DNA of 64,000 nucleotides from Micromonospora parathelypteridis (GTDB taxonomy: Bacteria > Actinomycetota > Actinomycetes > Mycobacteriales > Micromonosporaceae): positions 5,704,001-5,768,000 of the forward strand of contig NZ_JACHDP010000001.1 of the NCBI RefSeq assembly GCF_014201145.1. The letters run 5' to 3'. The position numbers were made by a program, and so were the translations under genes. Below are positions 48,302 through 59,460 of this stretch, in pieces (the first letter of the stretch is position 1; each line of letters begins with the position of its first letter). The notes under the pieces were generated by a model that was not told where the DNA came from, ran no database searches, and saw only the letters and a program-made list of their open reading frames with translations.

Positions 48302-48454
48302 ATGCGAACTGCCCTGGTCGCCGCGCTCGCGTGCCTTACCGCCGCGGTCGCCGTGTTGGAGACCGGCCCTAAGGTGGACGTCCACGTGACCACGGACGCC
48401 GCCAGGATTGTCGTGGCCGACGCGCCCCCGTGGGAGTGCACACAAGGTCAGTGA
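48302..48454 (+). CDS. Possible 50-aa secreted peptide
   Basis: ATG 48302 opens a 50-codon frame: MRTALVAALACLTAAVAVLE is signal-like and the rest is short and polar (DVHVTTDAARIVVADAPPWE). AGGAG lies 15 nt upstream, rather far. It fills most of a 314-bp gap that otherwise holds only motif E. It could be chance. Confidence 0.25.
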   Translation: MRTALVAALACLTAAVAVLETGPKVDVHVTTDAARIVVADAPPWECTQGQ

Positions 48455-48465
48455 CCGGGCGCAGG

Positions 48466-50060
<1,595 letters not shown>

Positions 50061-50139
50061 CCTCCAGTGAGGGCGGAGAGGCCGGATTGGTGTCCGCGAC
50101 CCGCCCCACTGCGCAGCCTGGCGATAATGCTCGGGTGGG

Positions 50140-50850
50140 TCAGCGGGTGAGCAGGCCGATGCGGCGCAGCCAGGCCGTGAGGTCAGGTTCGGCGTTGGCG
50201 ACCTCCTCGCCGCGCACGGCCAAGCCCTCGGCGGGAGTCGCACCCCGACAGGTGGCGGCGTAGTCGCGTTCGGTGGTTCCCAGTCCGCTCATCGCGTGTG
50301 TGGTGAGCGGGTGGACCGTCTTGCCGGTGAAGGTCAGGTCCTGGACGAACGTTGTCATGATCATCGGTGCCCGGACGTTCCAGATCGGGCTGCCGAGCAG
50401 GATCGTGTCGTAGCGGTCGATCGAGTCGAGTGGATTGGCGATGGCCGGACGGGCGTTGGCGTTCTGTTCCCGCACGTTGCGGGCGACGGTCGGCTCGTAG
50501 TCGTCGGGGTAGGGGTCGGCGGCCTCGATGCGGTGTACGTCGCATCCGATGAGCCGGCTGATCATGCCCGCGACGACCTCGGTGTTGCCGACGGTCAAGC
50601 GGCGGCGGCCGCCGTTGAAGTAGTTTTCCCCGGCGCGGGAGAAATAGGCCAGCAGCACCCTGCTGCCCGACGACGAGGAGGAGGCCGGAGCGCTGCGCGA
50701 CGCGCTGTTGGCCGAGGTCGGCGCCGGCGACGGAGCAGCCTGTGGTGAATCGGCGCAGGCGCTCAGCACCGGACCGGACGCCGTCGCGGCAGTGCCGAGA
50801 AGGACGCCTCGCAGCAGCGCGCGGCGGGGGTACGTGCTCCTCGCATCCAT
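50140..50850 (-). CDS. Exported flavodoxin-like protein (Flavodoxin_4 type)
   Basis: 236 aa from ATG 50850, preceded by GGAGGG. An N-terminal Arg-rich export signal (YPRRALLRGVLLGTAATASG then VLSAC) with a lipobox-like Cys and a Ser/Ala/Pro linker precede a flavodoxin fold: FMN phosphate loop near LLAYFSRAGENYFNGGRRRL, then YDTILLGSPIWNVRAPMIMT. An electron carrier or quinone-reductase role outside the membrane is possible. It lies between the two Tat-AKR genes on the same strand. Confidence 0.82.
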   Translation of the reverse strand: MDARSTYPRRALLRGVLLGTAATASGPVLSACADSPQAAPSPAPTSANSASRSAPASSSSSGSRVLLAYFSRAGENYFNGGRRRLTVGNTEVVAGMISRLIGCDVHRIEAADPYPDDYEPTVARNVREQNANARPAIANPLDSIDRYDTILLGSPIWNVRAPMIMTTFVQDLTFTGKTVHPLTTHAMSGLGTTERDYAATCRGATPAEGLAVRGEEVANAEPDLTAWLRRIGLLTR

Positions 50851-50910
50851 CAGCCCTCCCTGTACCAAATGCTAGGTGAATGACTCGTCGCGAGTCGTGG
50901 ACCAGCAAAA

Positions 50911-50958
50911 TGCTGCCCCGGACCCGGCCCCAGAACCGCTGCCGGGTCCGGGGCAGCA
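50911..50958 (-). terminator. Perfect 18-bp hairpin after Tat-AKR 51017
   Basis: The arms TGCTGCCCCGGACCCGGC and GCCGGGTCCGGGGCAGCA are separated by 12 nt. It lies 58 bp downstream of the AKR gene and before the flavodoxin gene, so it probably separates the two transcripts. Confidence 0.8.
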
Positions 50959-51016
50959 CACTGAAGCGGGGCAGACCGGGGGGCATCGCGGCCTCCCGGC
51001 CCGCCGTCGGTGTGTG

Positions 51017-52171
51017 TCAGCGCGGCAGGGGCGCCTCGATGCCCGACAGTGCGAGCACTCCCGCTGGCAACCGCTCGCCGTGGATCTGGACCGCGTCGAG
51101 CGCGGCGGTGAACTCGCGCAGCTCGTCGGGGGTGAAGGTGACCTCTTCGGTGCCGATGTTCTCCAGCAGGTGCGAGGTGCGGGTGGCGCTCGGGATCGGC
51201 ACGATCCACGGCTTCTGCGCCTGCAGCCAGGCCAGCGACAACTGTCCGGGCGTCGCGCCCTTGCGGACGGCCCACTGCGACAGCAGTTGCACCAGGGGCA
51301 TGTTGGCGGTCATGTTCTCCGGCGAGTTGCGCGGCACGAACGCACGGAAGTCCCCTTGGGCGAAACGGGTGTACGGGTTGATCGTGCCGGTGGTGAAGCC
51401 GTAGGCCAGGGGGGCCCAACACACCAATCCGATCCCCAACTCTTCACACAGGGGCAGGATCTGCTGCTCGGCGCCGCGCCACATCAGGTTGTACTCGTTC
51501 TGGATCGCCGCCAGCGGCTGCACCGAGTGCGCACGGCGTACTGTCAGCGGGCCCGGCTCGGACAACCCCCAGTGCCGCACCTTCCCGGCCCTGATCAGGT
51601 CCTTGACCGCCCCGGCCACGTCCTCGATCGGCACCGCGGGGTCCACGCGGTGCTGGTACAGCAGGTCGATGTGGTCGGTCCTCAGGCGTCCGAGCATGCC
51701 GTCGACGGCGCGCTTGATGTGCTCCGGGCGGCTGTTCAGACCCGGGAGTTGCTGGCCGGTGTCCGGGTCGATGTTCCAGCCGAATTTCGACGCGATCACC
51801 ACCCGGTCCCGCACCCGCCGCAGGGCCTCACCGACGATGCGCTCGGACTCGAACGGCCCGTACGCCTCGGCTGTGTCGAACAGGGTGATGCCCTGGTCAA
51901 CGGCCGTCCGAATGATCCTGATCATGTCCTCGCGGCTGCTGACCGGCCCATACAGCCTCCCGGTCATGGTCTGGCAACCCAGCCCGATGCTCGAGACCTT
52001 GAGGCGGCCCAGCCGGCGGCGGCTGGTCAGCGTGGTGACCTTTCCAACCGTGCCGTCACGGCCGGCGGCCGACGCGGGAGCGGGACCGGCGAGGCCGGCC
52101 ACTGTGGGAGTTGCGGCTAGGGCGGCCGCACCCACCAGAAACCGGCGACGGCTGCTGTTGTTGTCAGACAT
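51017..52171 (-). CDS. Tat-exported aldo/keto reductase
   Basis: 384 aa. The Tat signal SSRRRFLVGAAALAATPTVA is followed by a signal-peptidase-I-type site (PASAAG). The AKR domain has Asp/Tyr in LFDTAEAYGPFESERIVG, Lys in VVIASKFGWN, His in [10 protein letters not shown] and [16 protein letters not shown]. It is the paralog of 48466-49644. They differ in anchoring: this one lacks the lipobox Cys. Promoter motif B sits 70 bp upstream. Confidence 0.9.
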   Translation of the reverse strand: MSDNNSSRRRFLVGAAALAATPTVAGLAGPAPASAAGRDGTVGKVTTLTSRRRLGRLKVSSIGLGCQTMTGRLYGPVSSREDMIRIIRTAVDQGITLFDTAEAYGPFESERIVGEALRRVRDRVVIASKFGWNIDPDTGQQLPGLNSRPEHIKRAVDGMLGRLRTDHIDLLYQHRVDPAVPIEDVAGAVKDLIRAGKVRHWGLSEPGPLTVRRAHSVQPLAAIQNEYNLMWRGAEQQILPLCEELGIGLVCWAPLAYGFTTGTINPYTRFAQGDFRAFVPRNSPENMTANMPLVQLLSQWAVRKGATPGQLSLAWLQAQKPWIVPIPSATRTSHLLENIGTEEVTFTPDELREFTAALDAVQIHGERLPAGVLALSGIEAPLPR

Positions 52172-52240
52172 TGAGCACCTTCTCGTTGTCGCGACAGGAG
52201 CAGGTTTCGCAGTCCCATGCAACCCCCGGTTGCGACGATC

Positions 52241-52281
52241 AGGGAGCCCCTGCTGAGAGGGGTAACGACAGCAACCCCCAC
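52241..52281 (+). promoter_or_regulatory. Shared cluster motif, copy B
   Basis: Shares its first 24 bases with copy A, then ACGACAG and AACCCCCAC. GGGGT and ACCCC form a dyad with 10 bp between. Its near end is 70 bp upstream of the AKR ATG. Confidence 0.7.
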
Positions 52282-52304
52282 ATCACGGTTAGGCCCATGC
52301 AGAA

Positions 52305-52640
52305 CCCGCGACGGCTTGGTATAAGTCCAGCGACGACCAGCTCAACCGCATGTGGTACGCCGGGGCCTACACCGCCCAGCTCGACATGGTGCCGACCGGC
52401 GTCGCATCGTGCTTCAACGTGCCAGTCATCTTCGACGGCGCGAAGCGCGACCGTGCCATCTGGTCCGGCGACCTGCTGATCAGCGACCCGGTGGCGCAGC
52501 TGTCGCTCGGCTCGAACGCCGCCCCGTACGGGTGGGTCTCGGCGTCAGTCGACCTGCCGCCGAGACCCACCGAGGACAGCCTTGCGTGGGTGAGCGACGA
52601 AATCCGAGGTCAAGGACCTCAAAGCTGGATGGCTGAGCAA
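52305..52640 (+). pseudogene. Fragment of a GH78-like six-hairpin glycosidase
   Basis: From about 52320 the frame reads YKSSDDQLNRMWYAGAYTAQ, then VIFDGAKRDRAIWSGDLLIS, an internal stretch around the acidic catalytic region of rhamnosidase-like GH families. It has no start, no N-terminal part, and the match fades near 52560. It is a relic beside the complete rhamnosidase locus. Confidence 0.7.
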
Positions 52641-52707
52641 CGTGCCCGGTGGCGGACGTTGCCGTGGGGTCCGTGCAGCGGCGGCTACCGGGCAGGCGTC
52701 GTTGCGG

Positions 52708-53580
52708 CTATTGCCGGGACGGACTGAGAAGGCTGAATCGGGTCAGCCAGTCCGCGATCCGGATGATGCTGCGCGACGCCGCCGGATCGTCCGGATCGTT
52801 GAGGTGGCCGTGCCGGGTGCCGGGCTCACGCATCACGACGACTTCGACGCCCGCGGCAGCGAGTTCGGCGCCGAACTGCTGTCCGGACGCCCGAAGGCTG
52901 TCGGAGTCGCAGTTCAGGATGAAGACCGGCGGAAGCCCGGACAGGTCATGGCCGCCGGGAAACGCGTAGGCTTCGGCCAAGGCGTCCGGCTTCTGCACAT
53001 AGGCCAGATTCATCTCCGCGATCTGCTCGGCTCCGAAGTTGAATGGTGGCGGTAGGGCTCGCACTTTGGCGACCAGCTCCGGCGGCACCGGCGGCAATGC
53101 GGCGTGAAGCACTGGGTACGCCAGCACCAACGCACCGGGAAGTGGGCCGCCGGTGTCACGCAGGCGCAGCGCCGCGCCAGCGGCCAGGTTGCCGCCCGCG
53201 CTGGCACCACCGAGGGCCCAACTGGTGGCGGGGACAGCGGGGTCGGAGGTCGTGGCCCAGGTGAAGGCCGCGGTCACCTCTTCGGACGCGACCGGGTAAG
53301 GGAAACGCCGCACCTCCGGCACCCCGGTGCTCTCGCCGTCCGGTAGCGGCGAGAGCCGGTAGTCCACCGTGACGACCACGAGTCCCCGTCGCGCGAGCTG
53401 TCGAGCGACCCAGTCGTTCTCAGGCATGTCGAGGTCGCCTCCGGCGAAGCCGCCCCCGTGCGCCCACACCAGACCCCGTCGAGGACTGGTTGACAGCTCG
53501 CCTGCCGTAGGTGCGTAGACGCGCAGCGGTATCTCACCGTGCGGGCCGGTAATTCTTCGTGCCGTCGTTGAAACACTCAC
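52708..53580 (-). CDS. Alpha/beta hydrolase, hormone-sensitive-lipase type esterase
   Basis: 290 aa, cytoplasmic. The oxyanion motif is HGGGFAGGD (about residue 41) and the nucleophile elbow is LGGASAGGNLAAG (Ser at about 148). Asp is near ILNCDSDSLRASG and His in GTRHGHLND. It probably hydrolyses short acyl esters. Beside the glycosidase locus it may remove acyl groups from plant glycosides. It is on the same strand as, and downstream of, the LacI regulator. Confidence 0.88.
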   Translation of the reverse strand: MSVSTTARRITGPHGEIPLRVYAPTAGELSTSPRRGLVWAHGGGFAGGDLDMPENDWVARQLARRGLVVVTVDYRLSPLPDGESTGVPEVRRFPYPVASEEVTAAFTWATTSDPAVPATSWALGGASAGGNLAAGAALRLRDTGGPLPGALVLAYPVLHAALPPVPPELVAKVRALPPPFNFGAEQIAEMNLAYVQKPDALAEAYAFPGGHDLSGLPPVFILNCDSDSLRASGQQFGAELAAAGVEVVVMREPGTRHGHLNDPDDPAASRSIIRIADWLTRFSLLSPSRQ

Positions 53581-53778
53581 GACAAGGCTGCCTTTCGAGG
53601 TCGCATCGCTGCTGGTGTGTGCTGGGCGACGTCAGGCGCCCCTTTCGTCGACGACGGCGCCATGGCGCCGTCGCTCTCCACGATTCCTGAGCGCCGGGTG
53701 CCGTCGCGTCGAAAGCGAGGCCGCGTGAGCTCGCGCGTCGGCATCACCACGCTCGACGGTCTCGAAGTCTCCTCGATC

Positions 53779-54810
53779 TCAAGGGGAGACGATCGGGGCG
53801 GTGGTGCGCCGAGTGACCAGGGTGGGGAAGAGCTTGATCTGGGCGGTCGGCCTGCCTCGGATGGCGACGCGATCGAGCAGCAGTCGGACCGCGTTGACAC
53901 CCATCTGGTGTCCGGCCTGGTCGACGGTGGTCAGGGAGATGGGACCGAAGGCGGCGAACATGGTGTCGTCGTACCCGGCGACGGAGATGTCCTGGGGCGC
54001 GGACAGTCCGGCCTCGGTGAGGGCGTCGAGCACCCCCATGGCGACGATGTCGGCGCCGGCGAAGATGGCGGTCGGGCGCTGCGGGCGGGCCAGGAGCTGC
54101 TGGGCTCCGAGGTAGCCGCCTTGCTGGGTGTAGGTCGTAGAGACGATGTCGATGTGGTCGCCGAGTCCGTGGGCCTGCATGGCGTGGCGGTAGCCGTCCG
54201 CGCGTTGGGCGTTCGGCATCTCCTTGAGGCGTACGGGATTTCTTTCGGCGTGTTCGATGTGGGCGATGCGCTGGTGGCCGAGCGTGACGAGGTGGTCGAC
54301 GACGAGCCCGGCGCCGGCGAAGTCGTCGTCGGTGACGGTGTCGTAGTCGGGGGAGTGCCCGTGCCGGCCGACCACCACCGTGGGCACGGCGCGGGCGACC
54401 TTTTGTAGGTGGCGGCGTGAGGAGATCGGGGCGATGAGGATGACGCCGTCCATGCTCCGGTCGATCATTGCCTCGGTGATCCGAACTTCGCCCGCCTCGT
54501 CGTTGCAGCAGGCGGCCATGAGCACCTGGTAGTCGGTGCCGTCGAGGTGTTCGGTGACGCCGTCGAGGATGTCGGCGAAGAACGGGTTGCGCATCTCGGG
54601 CAGCATCACGCCGATCGTGTAGGTCTGCCCGCGCAGGCCCCGGGCTGCGGCCGAGGGCCGGTAGCCGAGCTCCTCAATGGCGGCGCGGACCTTGACCTGC
54701 ATCTCTGGGCTGGCGCCGTACGCGTTGCGCATGACCTTGGAGACGGCAGTGGTGGACACCCCGGCGTGCCGGGCGACGTCGATGATCGTGACGCGGCGGG
54801 ATGGGTGCAT
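53779..54810 (-). CDS. LacI-family transcriptional regulator
   Basis: 343 aa. The N-terminal LacI HTH (residues 7-28, TIIDVARHAGVSTTAVSKVM) and hinge are followed by a periplasmic-binding-like sugar domain (GVMLPEMRNPFFADILDGVT). It is divergent from the ABC transporter operon, with AACGTT-centred sites in the gap and near its own start. It probably represses the sugar locus until a sugar from rhamnosides binds. Confidence 0.93.
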   Translation of the reverse strand: MHPSRRVTIIDVARHAGVSTTAVSKVMRNAYGASPEMQVKVRAAIEELGYRPSAAARGLRGQTYTIGVMLPEMRNPFFADILDGVTEHLDGTDYQVLMAACCNDEAGEVRITEAMIDRSMDGVILIAPISSRRHLQKVARAVPTVVVGRHGHSPDYDTVTDDDFAGAGLVVDHLVTLGHQRIAHIEHAERNPVRLKEMPNAQRADGYRHAMQAHGLGDHIDIVSTTYTQQGGYLGAQQLLARPQRPTAIFAGADIVAMGVLDALTEAGLSAPQDISVAGYDDTMFAAFGPISLTTVDQAGHQMGVNAVRLLLDRVAIRGRPTAQIKLFPTLVTRRTTAPIVSP

Positions 54811-54830
54811 GCGAGCTCCTAAGCGCGAGA

Positions 54831-54960
54831 AACGTTACCCACCTTAGAGCGGGCGGGGCTCTAGCAGAACCTGCGTAGCCCTTGAATAACGTTGACCACG
54901 GGCGGTCTTGACGGGGTTGGCATCTGCTCGTAGTGTCGGCGAAACATCGTGGAAAACGTT
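54831..54960. promoter_or_regulatory. Promoter region with three AACGTT LacI-type operators
   Basis: AACGTT palindromes in similar contexts occur at 54831-54836 (GAAACGTTACC), 54888-54893 (ATAACGTTGACC) and 54955-54960 (AAAACGTTGCTC). A promoter TTGACG (54908-54913), 17-bp spacer and TAGTGT (54931-54936) points towards the ABC operon. Site 3 overlaps its start region and site 1 lies 21 bp before the lacI ATG. A degenerate copy (GAAACGATTCAT) lies near 55027. Confidence 0.7.
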
Positions 54961-55052
54961 GCTCACATCACACGGCACACCCCTCCCCTGCTCTTCTTTG
55001 AAGGAAGCCCAGTCAACAGGCTTGTTGAAACGATTCATTCAAGAGGGTTCTC

Positions 55053-55988
55053 GTGACAGCTGATCTTAAGGTTCGCCCTCCCGGCCGGGCCGTTTCCGCC
55101 CAGCCGCCACGGCGGCGTAGCCGGGTCGCGCCGCCGTGGTGGTTCATCTTGCCGGCGCTTATGCTCTTCGCGTTCGTGGTGCTGGTGCCCAGTGCCCGCG
55201 GCGTCTACTACGCCTTCACCGACTGGGACGGCCTCGACCCGGACTTCGCGTTCATCGGCCTGCGCAACTTCATCGACATGCTCGACGACGGTGATGCGTT
55301 GCAGGCGGTGTGGCACACGCTGCTGGTCGCGGTGGCCATCACGTTCATCCAGAACGGGATCGGCCTGCTGCTCGCCCTCGGTGTCAACAGCATGATCAAG
55401 ACGAGGAATTTCCTGCGGGTGCTGCTGTTCGCCCCCGCGGTGATCACGCCGATCGTCACCGCCTACCTGTGGCGTAACTTGCTCGGCCCCGACGGCGCGG
55501 TCAACAGCCTGCTCGGCACGGTCGGACTGGACGGTTGGCAGCAGGACTGGCTCGGCGACCCGGACCTCGCGCTCTGGATGGTCGTTCTCGTCGTGGTGTG
55601 GCAGTTCTCGGGCTACTCGATGGTCATCTTCCTGGCCGGGCTGCAGTCGATTCCCCGTGAGATCTACGAGGCCGCCGCGATCGACGGCACCGCCGCCGTG
55701 CGCCGCTTCTGGTCGATCGTCCGGCCCCTCCTGGCGCCCGCCATCACCATCAATCTGATGCTGTCGATCATCGGCGGGATCAAGCTGTTCGACCAGGTCT
55801 ACGCGCTCACCGGTGGTGGTCCGGGGCACGCCACCGACACCATCTCGACGTTGATCTACAAAGACGCCTTCACCCTCGGCGATTTCGGCTACAGCATCGC
55901 CCTCGCCGTCGTGCTCACCGTCATCGTCGCGGTCGTCTCTGCCGGTCAGTTCGCCGTGCTCAACCGCAACGAGAAGGCGGCGTCATGA
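55053..55988 (+). CDS. Sugar ABC transporter permease (CUT1 type, MalF-like)
   Basis: 311 aa from GTG 55053, with AAGAGGG upstream. It has about six membrane segments and the EAA loop IYEAAAIDGTAAVRRFWSIV before RPLLAPA. CUT1 permeases import mono- and oligosaccharides. It pairs with the next permease. No ATPase gene is in the window; a shared MsiK-type ATPase is likely, as in Streptomyces. Confidence 0.93.
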   Translation: MTADLKVRPPGRAVSAQPPRRRSRVAPPWWFILPALMLFAFVVLVPSARGVYYAFTDWDGLDPDFAFIGLRNFIDMLDDGDALQAVWHTLLVAVAITFIQNGIGLLLALGVNSMIKTRNFLRVLLFAPAVITPIVTAYLWRNLLGPDGAVNSLLGTVGLDGWQQDWLGDPDLALWMVVLVVVWQFSGYSMVIFLAGLQSIPREIYEAAAIDGTAAVRRFWSIVRPLLAPAITINLMLSIIGGIKLFDQVYALTGGGPGHATDTISTLIYKDAFTLGDFGYSIALAVVLTVIVAVVSAGQFAVLNRNEKAAS

Positions 55989-56806
55989 ACCGCTACACGA
56001 AACGTACGTTCGTCCTCGAGATGGTGATGGTCGCTGTCGGCATCGTTTTCGCCTTCCCGGTGTACGTGCTGGTCAATTTGGCGATCCGGCAACCCTCGGA
56101 CACGTCGTCGCCGATCCGCCCGACGACGTCGCCGACGTTCGACAACTTCACCGGCGCGTGGCGCGAGGCCGGTCTCGGCGGCGCATTGATCAACAGTGTG
56201 CTGGTCACCACCGTCAGCGTGCTCATCGTGCTGGCCGTGTCGGCCCTCGCCGCGTACCCGCTGGCGAGGAGCACGGCCCGCTGGTCACGCGGCACCTTTC
56301 TGCTGATCATGCTGGGTCTGATCCTGCCGTTCCAGCTGGCGTCGCTGCCGCTCTACCAGACGGTCCGGGACCTTGGACTGCTCGGCTCGGTCTGGTCGCT
56401 CGTGCTCTTCTACGCCGGCCTCCAGGTGCCGTTCACGACCTTCCTGTACGTAGGTTTCCTGCGCGCCTTGCCCCGCGACTTCGAGGATGCCGCCGCGATC
56501 GACGGAGCCAGCCCCTTCAAGACGTTCCGTTACGTCGTGCTGCCCATGCTCAAGCCGATCACGGTCACCGCGCTGGTGCTCAACGCCGTGGCAGTGTGGA
56601 ACGACTTCTTCACGCCGCTGCTCTACCTAAGTGGCAGCGACCAGCAGACCGTTCCGGTGGCCGTCGCGGGCTTCGTCGGTCAGTTCGTCTCGGACTGGAA
56701 CCTCATCTTTGCCGCCCTGCTGATCAGCATCGTGCCGGTGCTGGCGGTCTACCTCGCGCTGCAGCGCAGCATCATCAACGGCTTCGCGGGAGGGCTGAAG
56801 GGATGA
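55985..56806 (+). CDS. Sugar ABC transporter permease (CUT1 type, MalG-like)
   Basis: 273 aa. It overlaps its neighbours on both sides by ATGA. About six membrane segments and the EAA loop FEDAAAIDGASPFKTFRYVV (then LPMLKP) are present. It is the second half of the sugar channel and is translationally coupled to the GH78 gene. Confidence 0.93.
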   Translation: MNRYTKRTFVLEMVMVAVGIVFAFPVYVLVNLAIRQPSDTSSPIRPTTSPTFDNFTGAWREAGLGGALINSVLVTTVSVLIVLAVSALAAYPLARSTARWSRGTFLLIMLGLILPFQLASLPLYQTVRDLGLLGSVWSLVLFYAGLQVPFTTFLYVGFLRALPRDFEDAAAIDGASPFKTFRYVVLPMLKPITVTALVLNAVAVWNDFFTPLLYLSGSDQQTVPVAVAGFVGQFVSDWNLIFAALLISIVPVLAVYLALQRSIINGFAGGLKG

Positions 56807-59439
56807 CTCCGTACGGCTTGACGACCGAACAGCTCACCGAGCCGCTCGGGCTGGGCGAAACCCGCCCGCGCCTCTCCTGGAAACTGCGCAGCGACCGTCG
56901 TGGCGCCGCTCAGACCGCGTTCCGGATCACCGCCGCCCTGCGGGGGCGAGACCTGGACGAGCCCGGTCGGCTGATCTGGGACAGCGGGCGTCGAATGAGC
57001 GACGACACGCTGCTCGTCGCCTGGGACGGCCCTGCCTTGCAGTCGGCCACCCGCTACCACTGGCGCGTCGAGACCTGGGACGAGTTCGGCGCGGCGTCCG
57101 GTGCCGCACAGACCTGGTTCGAGACCGGACTGCTGCATCGCGACGACTGGAGCGCCGTGTGGATCGGCCGCGACCCGGTCAACCTGCCGTTGGTCGACCC
57201 GCCCACCGACGAGGAACGATCCTTCCCCGATCCCGCCGCAGCGCCCCTGTACCTACGGCAATCGTTCGACATCTCGGCGCAGCCGGTCCGGGCCCGCCTG
57301 TACGCCACCGCGCGCGGCGTCTACGAGCCCAGCCTCAACGGGCAGCGGGTCGGCGAACTCGAGCTCGCTCCGGGCTGGACCGAATATCACCGTCGTCTGC
57401 AATACCAGACGTACGACGTCATCGAGCAGGTGCACGTCGGGACCAACGTCCTGGCCGCGATCGTCGCCGATGGATGGTGGAGCGGCCACGTCGGCTTCGA
57501 CCCGAGCCAACCCGCCCGGCACTACGGCGTCACGCCAGCCTACCTGGCTCAACTCGTCCTGGACTTCGCCGACGGGTCCCGGCAGGTGATCGTGACCGAC
57601 CGCGGCTGGGGCGAGCGGCCGGGTCCGATCCGCGCGGCCGACCTGCTGATGGGACAGTTCGTCGACGCCCGCCGGTCCTCGTGGGATGGCGACGGTTTCC
57701 AACTCGTCGCCGTGCTCGACACGGAGCCCGGCCCACTGGTCGCCGAACCCGACGATCCGATACGCATCACCGCCGAACTACCCGCGACGATCGTGGACCA
57801 CCGCGAGGACCGCGTCATCGTCGACTTCGGCCAGAATCTGGTCGGTCGCGTGCGGCTGCGCGTCCGCGGTGCCGAGCCGGGCCGGCGGATCGTGCTGCGC
57901 CACGCCGAGGTCCTCGCCGACGGCGAGCTCTACCTCGACAATCTGCGCCGAGCCGCGGCCACCGACACGTACGTCACCGCCGGCGGCGACGAGGTGTTCG
58001 AGCCCCAGTTCACCTTTCATGGCTTCCGCTATGCCGAGATCAGCGGCTATCCCGCTGAGCTGGACCCAGACGACGTGATTGCCCGGGTGCTGCACAACGA
58101 CACCGCATTCACCGGGACGTTCACCTGCTCCGACCCGATGGTCGAGCAGTTGCAGGCCAACATCGTGTGGGGGCAGCGGGGCAACTCCGTCGCGGTGCCC
58201 ACCGACTGCCCGCAGCGCGACGAGCGGCTCGGCTGGCTAGCCGACGCCCAGGTCTTCGCGCCTACCGCGACCCGCAACGCCGACGTGTCCGCGTTCTTCG
58301 CCCGCTGGCTGCGCGACGTGGTCGACGGGCAGAACGCCGACGGCGCCTTCCGGGACGTCGCACCGATCATGGTGCTCGACCGCGAAGGCGCCCCGGCCTG
58401 GGGTGACGCCGGCGTCATCATTCCCTGGCTGCTGTGGCGCACCTACGGCGACCGGCGCACGCTCGAGCGCAGCTTCGACGCGATGGCCGCCTGGGTCGAG
58501 CACATCCGGCGACACAACCCCGACTTGCTGTGGCGGCACCGCACCGGCAACTCGTACGGTGACTGGCTGCAGGTCGACGCCGAAACCCCGCGCGACGTCC
58601 TGTCCACCGCCTACTTCGCCCACAGCACCCGGATCGTCGCCGACGCCGCGGATGTGCTCGGGCGGCCCGAGGCGGGCGAGTACCGGGCCTTGCACGACAA
58701 GATCCGCTCAGCTTTCGTCGACGCGTACGTCGGCCACGACGGCACCGTCGAAGGCGGCACCCAGACCGCATACCTGTTGGCCCTGGGTTTCGATCTGCTG
58801 CCGGAAGAGCTGAGAACCGCGGCGGCCGATCACCTGGCGGCCGACGTGGAGAAGCGTGGAAACCGGCTCACCACCGGGTTCGTCGGGGTGCCGCTGCTGT
58901 GCCCGGTGCTGACCGAGCACGGCCGCGAGGACCTCGCCTACGCGTTGCTGCACCAGCAGGAGTTCCCGTCCTGGGGCTACTCCATCCGGCACGGCGCCAC
59001 CACGATCTGGGAACGCTGGGACGGCTGGACCGAGCACGGCGGGTTCCAGTCCGCCGCGATGAACTCCTTCAACCACTACAGCCTCGGCAGCGTCGGCGAC
59101 TGGCTCTTCGGCCGCGTCGCGGGCATCGACCAAGCACCCGGCTCGGTCGCCTACAAAGAGCTCCTGCTGCGGCCCACACCCGGCGGCACGCTCACCTGGG
59201 CCCGCGCCGCGCAGCAGACCGCCCGTGGGCTGGTCTGTTGCGGTTGGGACCTCGACGGTGGCCAGCTCACCGTCGAGGTCGCGGTGCCGCCCGGCAGCAC
59301 CGCCGTCCTCGAGATTCCCACCCCCGACCCGGGCAGCGTCCGTCACGACGACGCTCCCGTCACGGCCGTGCCGTCCGCCCGCGGGGCCACCCTGCGCCTG
59401 ACGTCCGGCCGGTACACGTTCACCGCCACCTCTTATTGA
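56803..59439 (+). CDS. GH78 alpha-L-rhamnosidase, cytoplasmic
   Basis: 878 aa with no signal peptide. N-terminal beta domains (about 1-330) precede the (alpha/alpha)6 catalytic barrel. The general acid Glu474 lies in TDCPQRDERLGWLADAQ and the second Glu737 in TTIWERWDGW, as in characterised GH78. It removes terminal alpha-L-rhamnose, probably from imported rhamnosides such as flavonoid or saponin glycosides. It starts within the permease stop (ATGA) and is followed by the binding protein. Confidence 0.94.
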   Translation: MTPYGLTTEQLTEPLGLGETRPRLSWKLRSDRRGAAQTAFRITAALRGRDLDEPGRLIWDSGRRMSDDTLLVAWDGPALQSATRYHWRVETWDEFGAASGAAQTWFETGLLHRDDWSAVWIGRDPVNLPLVDPPTDEERSFPDPAAAPLYLRQSFDISAQPVRARLYATARGVYEPSLNGQRVGELELAPGWTEYHRRLQYQTYDVIEQVHVGTNVLAAIVADGWWSGHVGFDPSQPARHYGVTPAYLAQLVLDFADGSRQVIVTDRGWGERPGPIRAADLLMGQFVDARRSSWDGDGFQLVAVLDTEPGPLVAEPDDPIRITAELPATIVDHREDRVIVDFGQNLVGRVRLRVRGAEPGRRIVLRHAEVLADGELYLDNLRRAAATDTYVTAGGDEVFEPQFTFHGFRYAEISGYPAELDPDDVIARVLHNDTAFTGTFTCSDPMVEQLQANIVWGQRGNSVAVPTDCPQRDERLGWLADAQVFAPTATRNADVSAFFARWLRDVVDGQNADGAFRDVAPIMVLDREGAPAWGDAGVIIPWLLWRTYGDRRTLERSFDAMAAWVEHIRRHNPDLLWRHRTGNSYGDWLQVDAETPRDVLSTAYFAHSTRIVADAADVLGRPEAGEYRALHDKIRSAFVDAYVGHDGTVEGGTQTAYLLALGFDLLPEELRTAAADHLAADVEKRGNRLTTGFVGVPLLCPVLTEHGREDLAYALLHQQEFPSWGYSIRHGATTIWERWDGWTEHGGFQSAAMNSFNHYSLGSVGDWLFGRVAGIDQAPGSVAYKELLLRPTPGGTLTWARAAQQTARGLVCCGWDLDGGQLTVEVAVPPGSTAVLEIPTPDPGSVRHDDAPVTAVPSARGATLRLTSGRYTFTATSY

Positions 59440-59460
59440 TCTCCAACCGCAGGAGCGATC

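Noticed and set aside
53581..53700. Sixth copy of the cluster motif upstream of the esterase
   Set aside because: GAAAGGGGCG on the minus strand resembles the core but lacks GTA and the CAG/CCC spacing.
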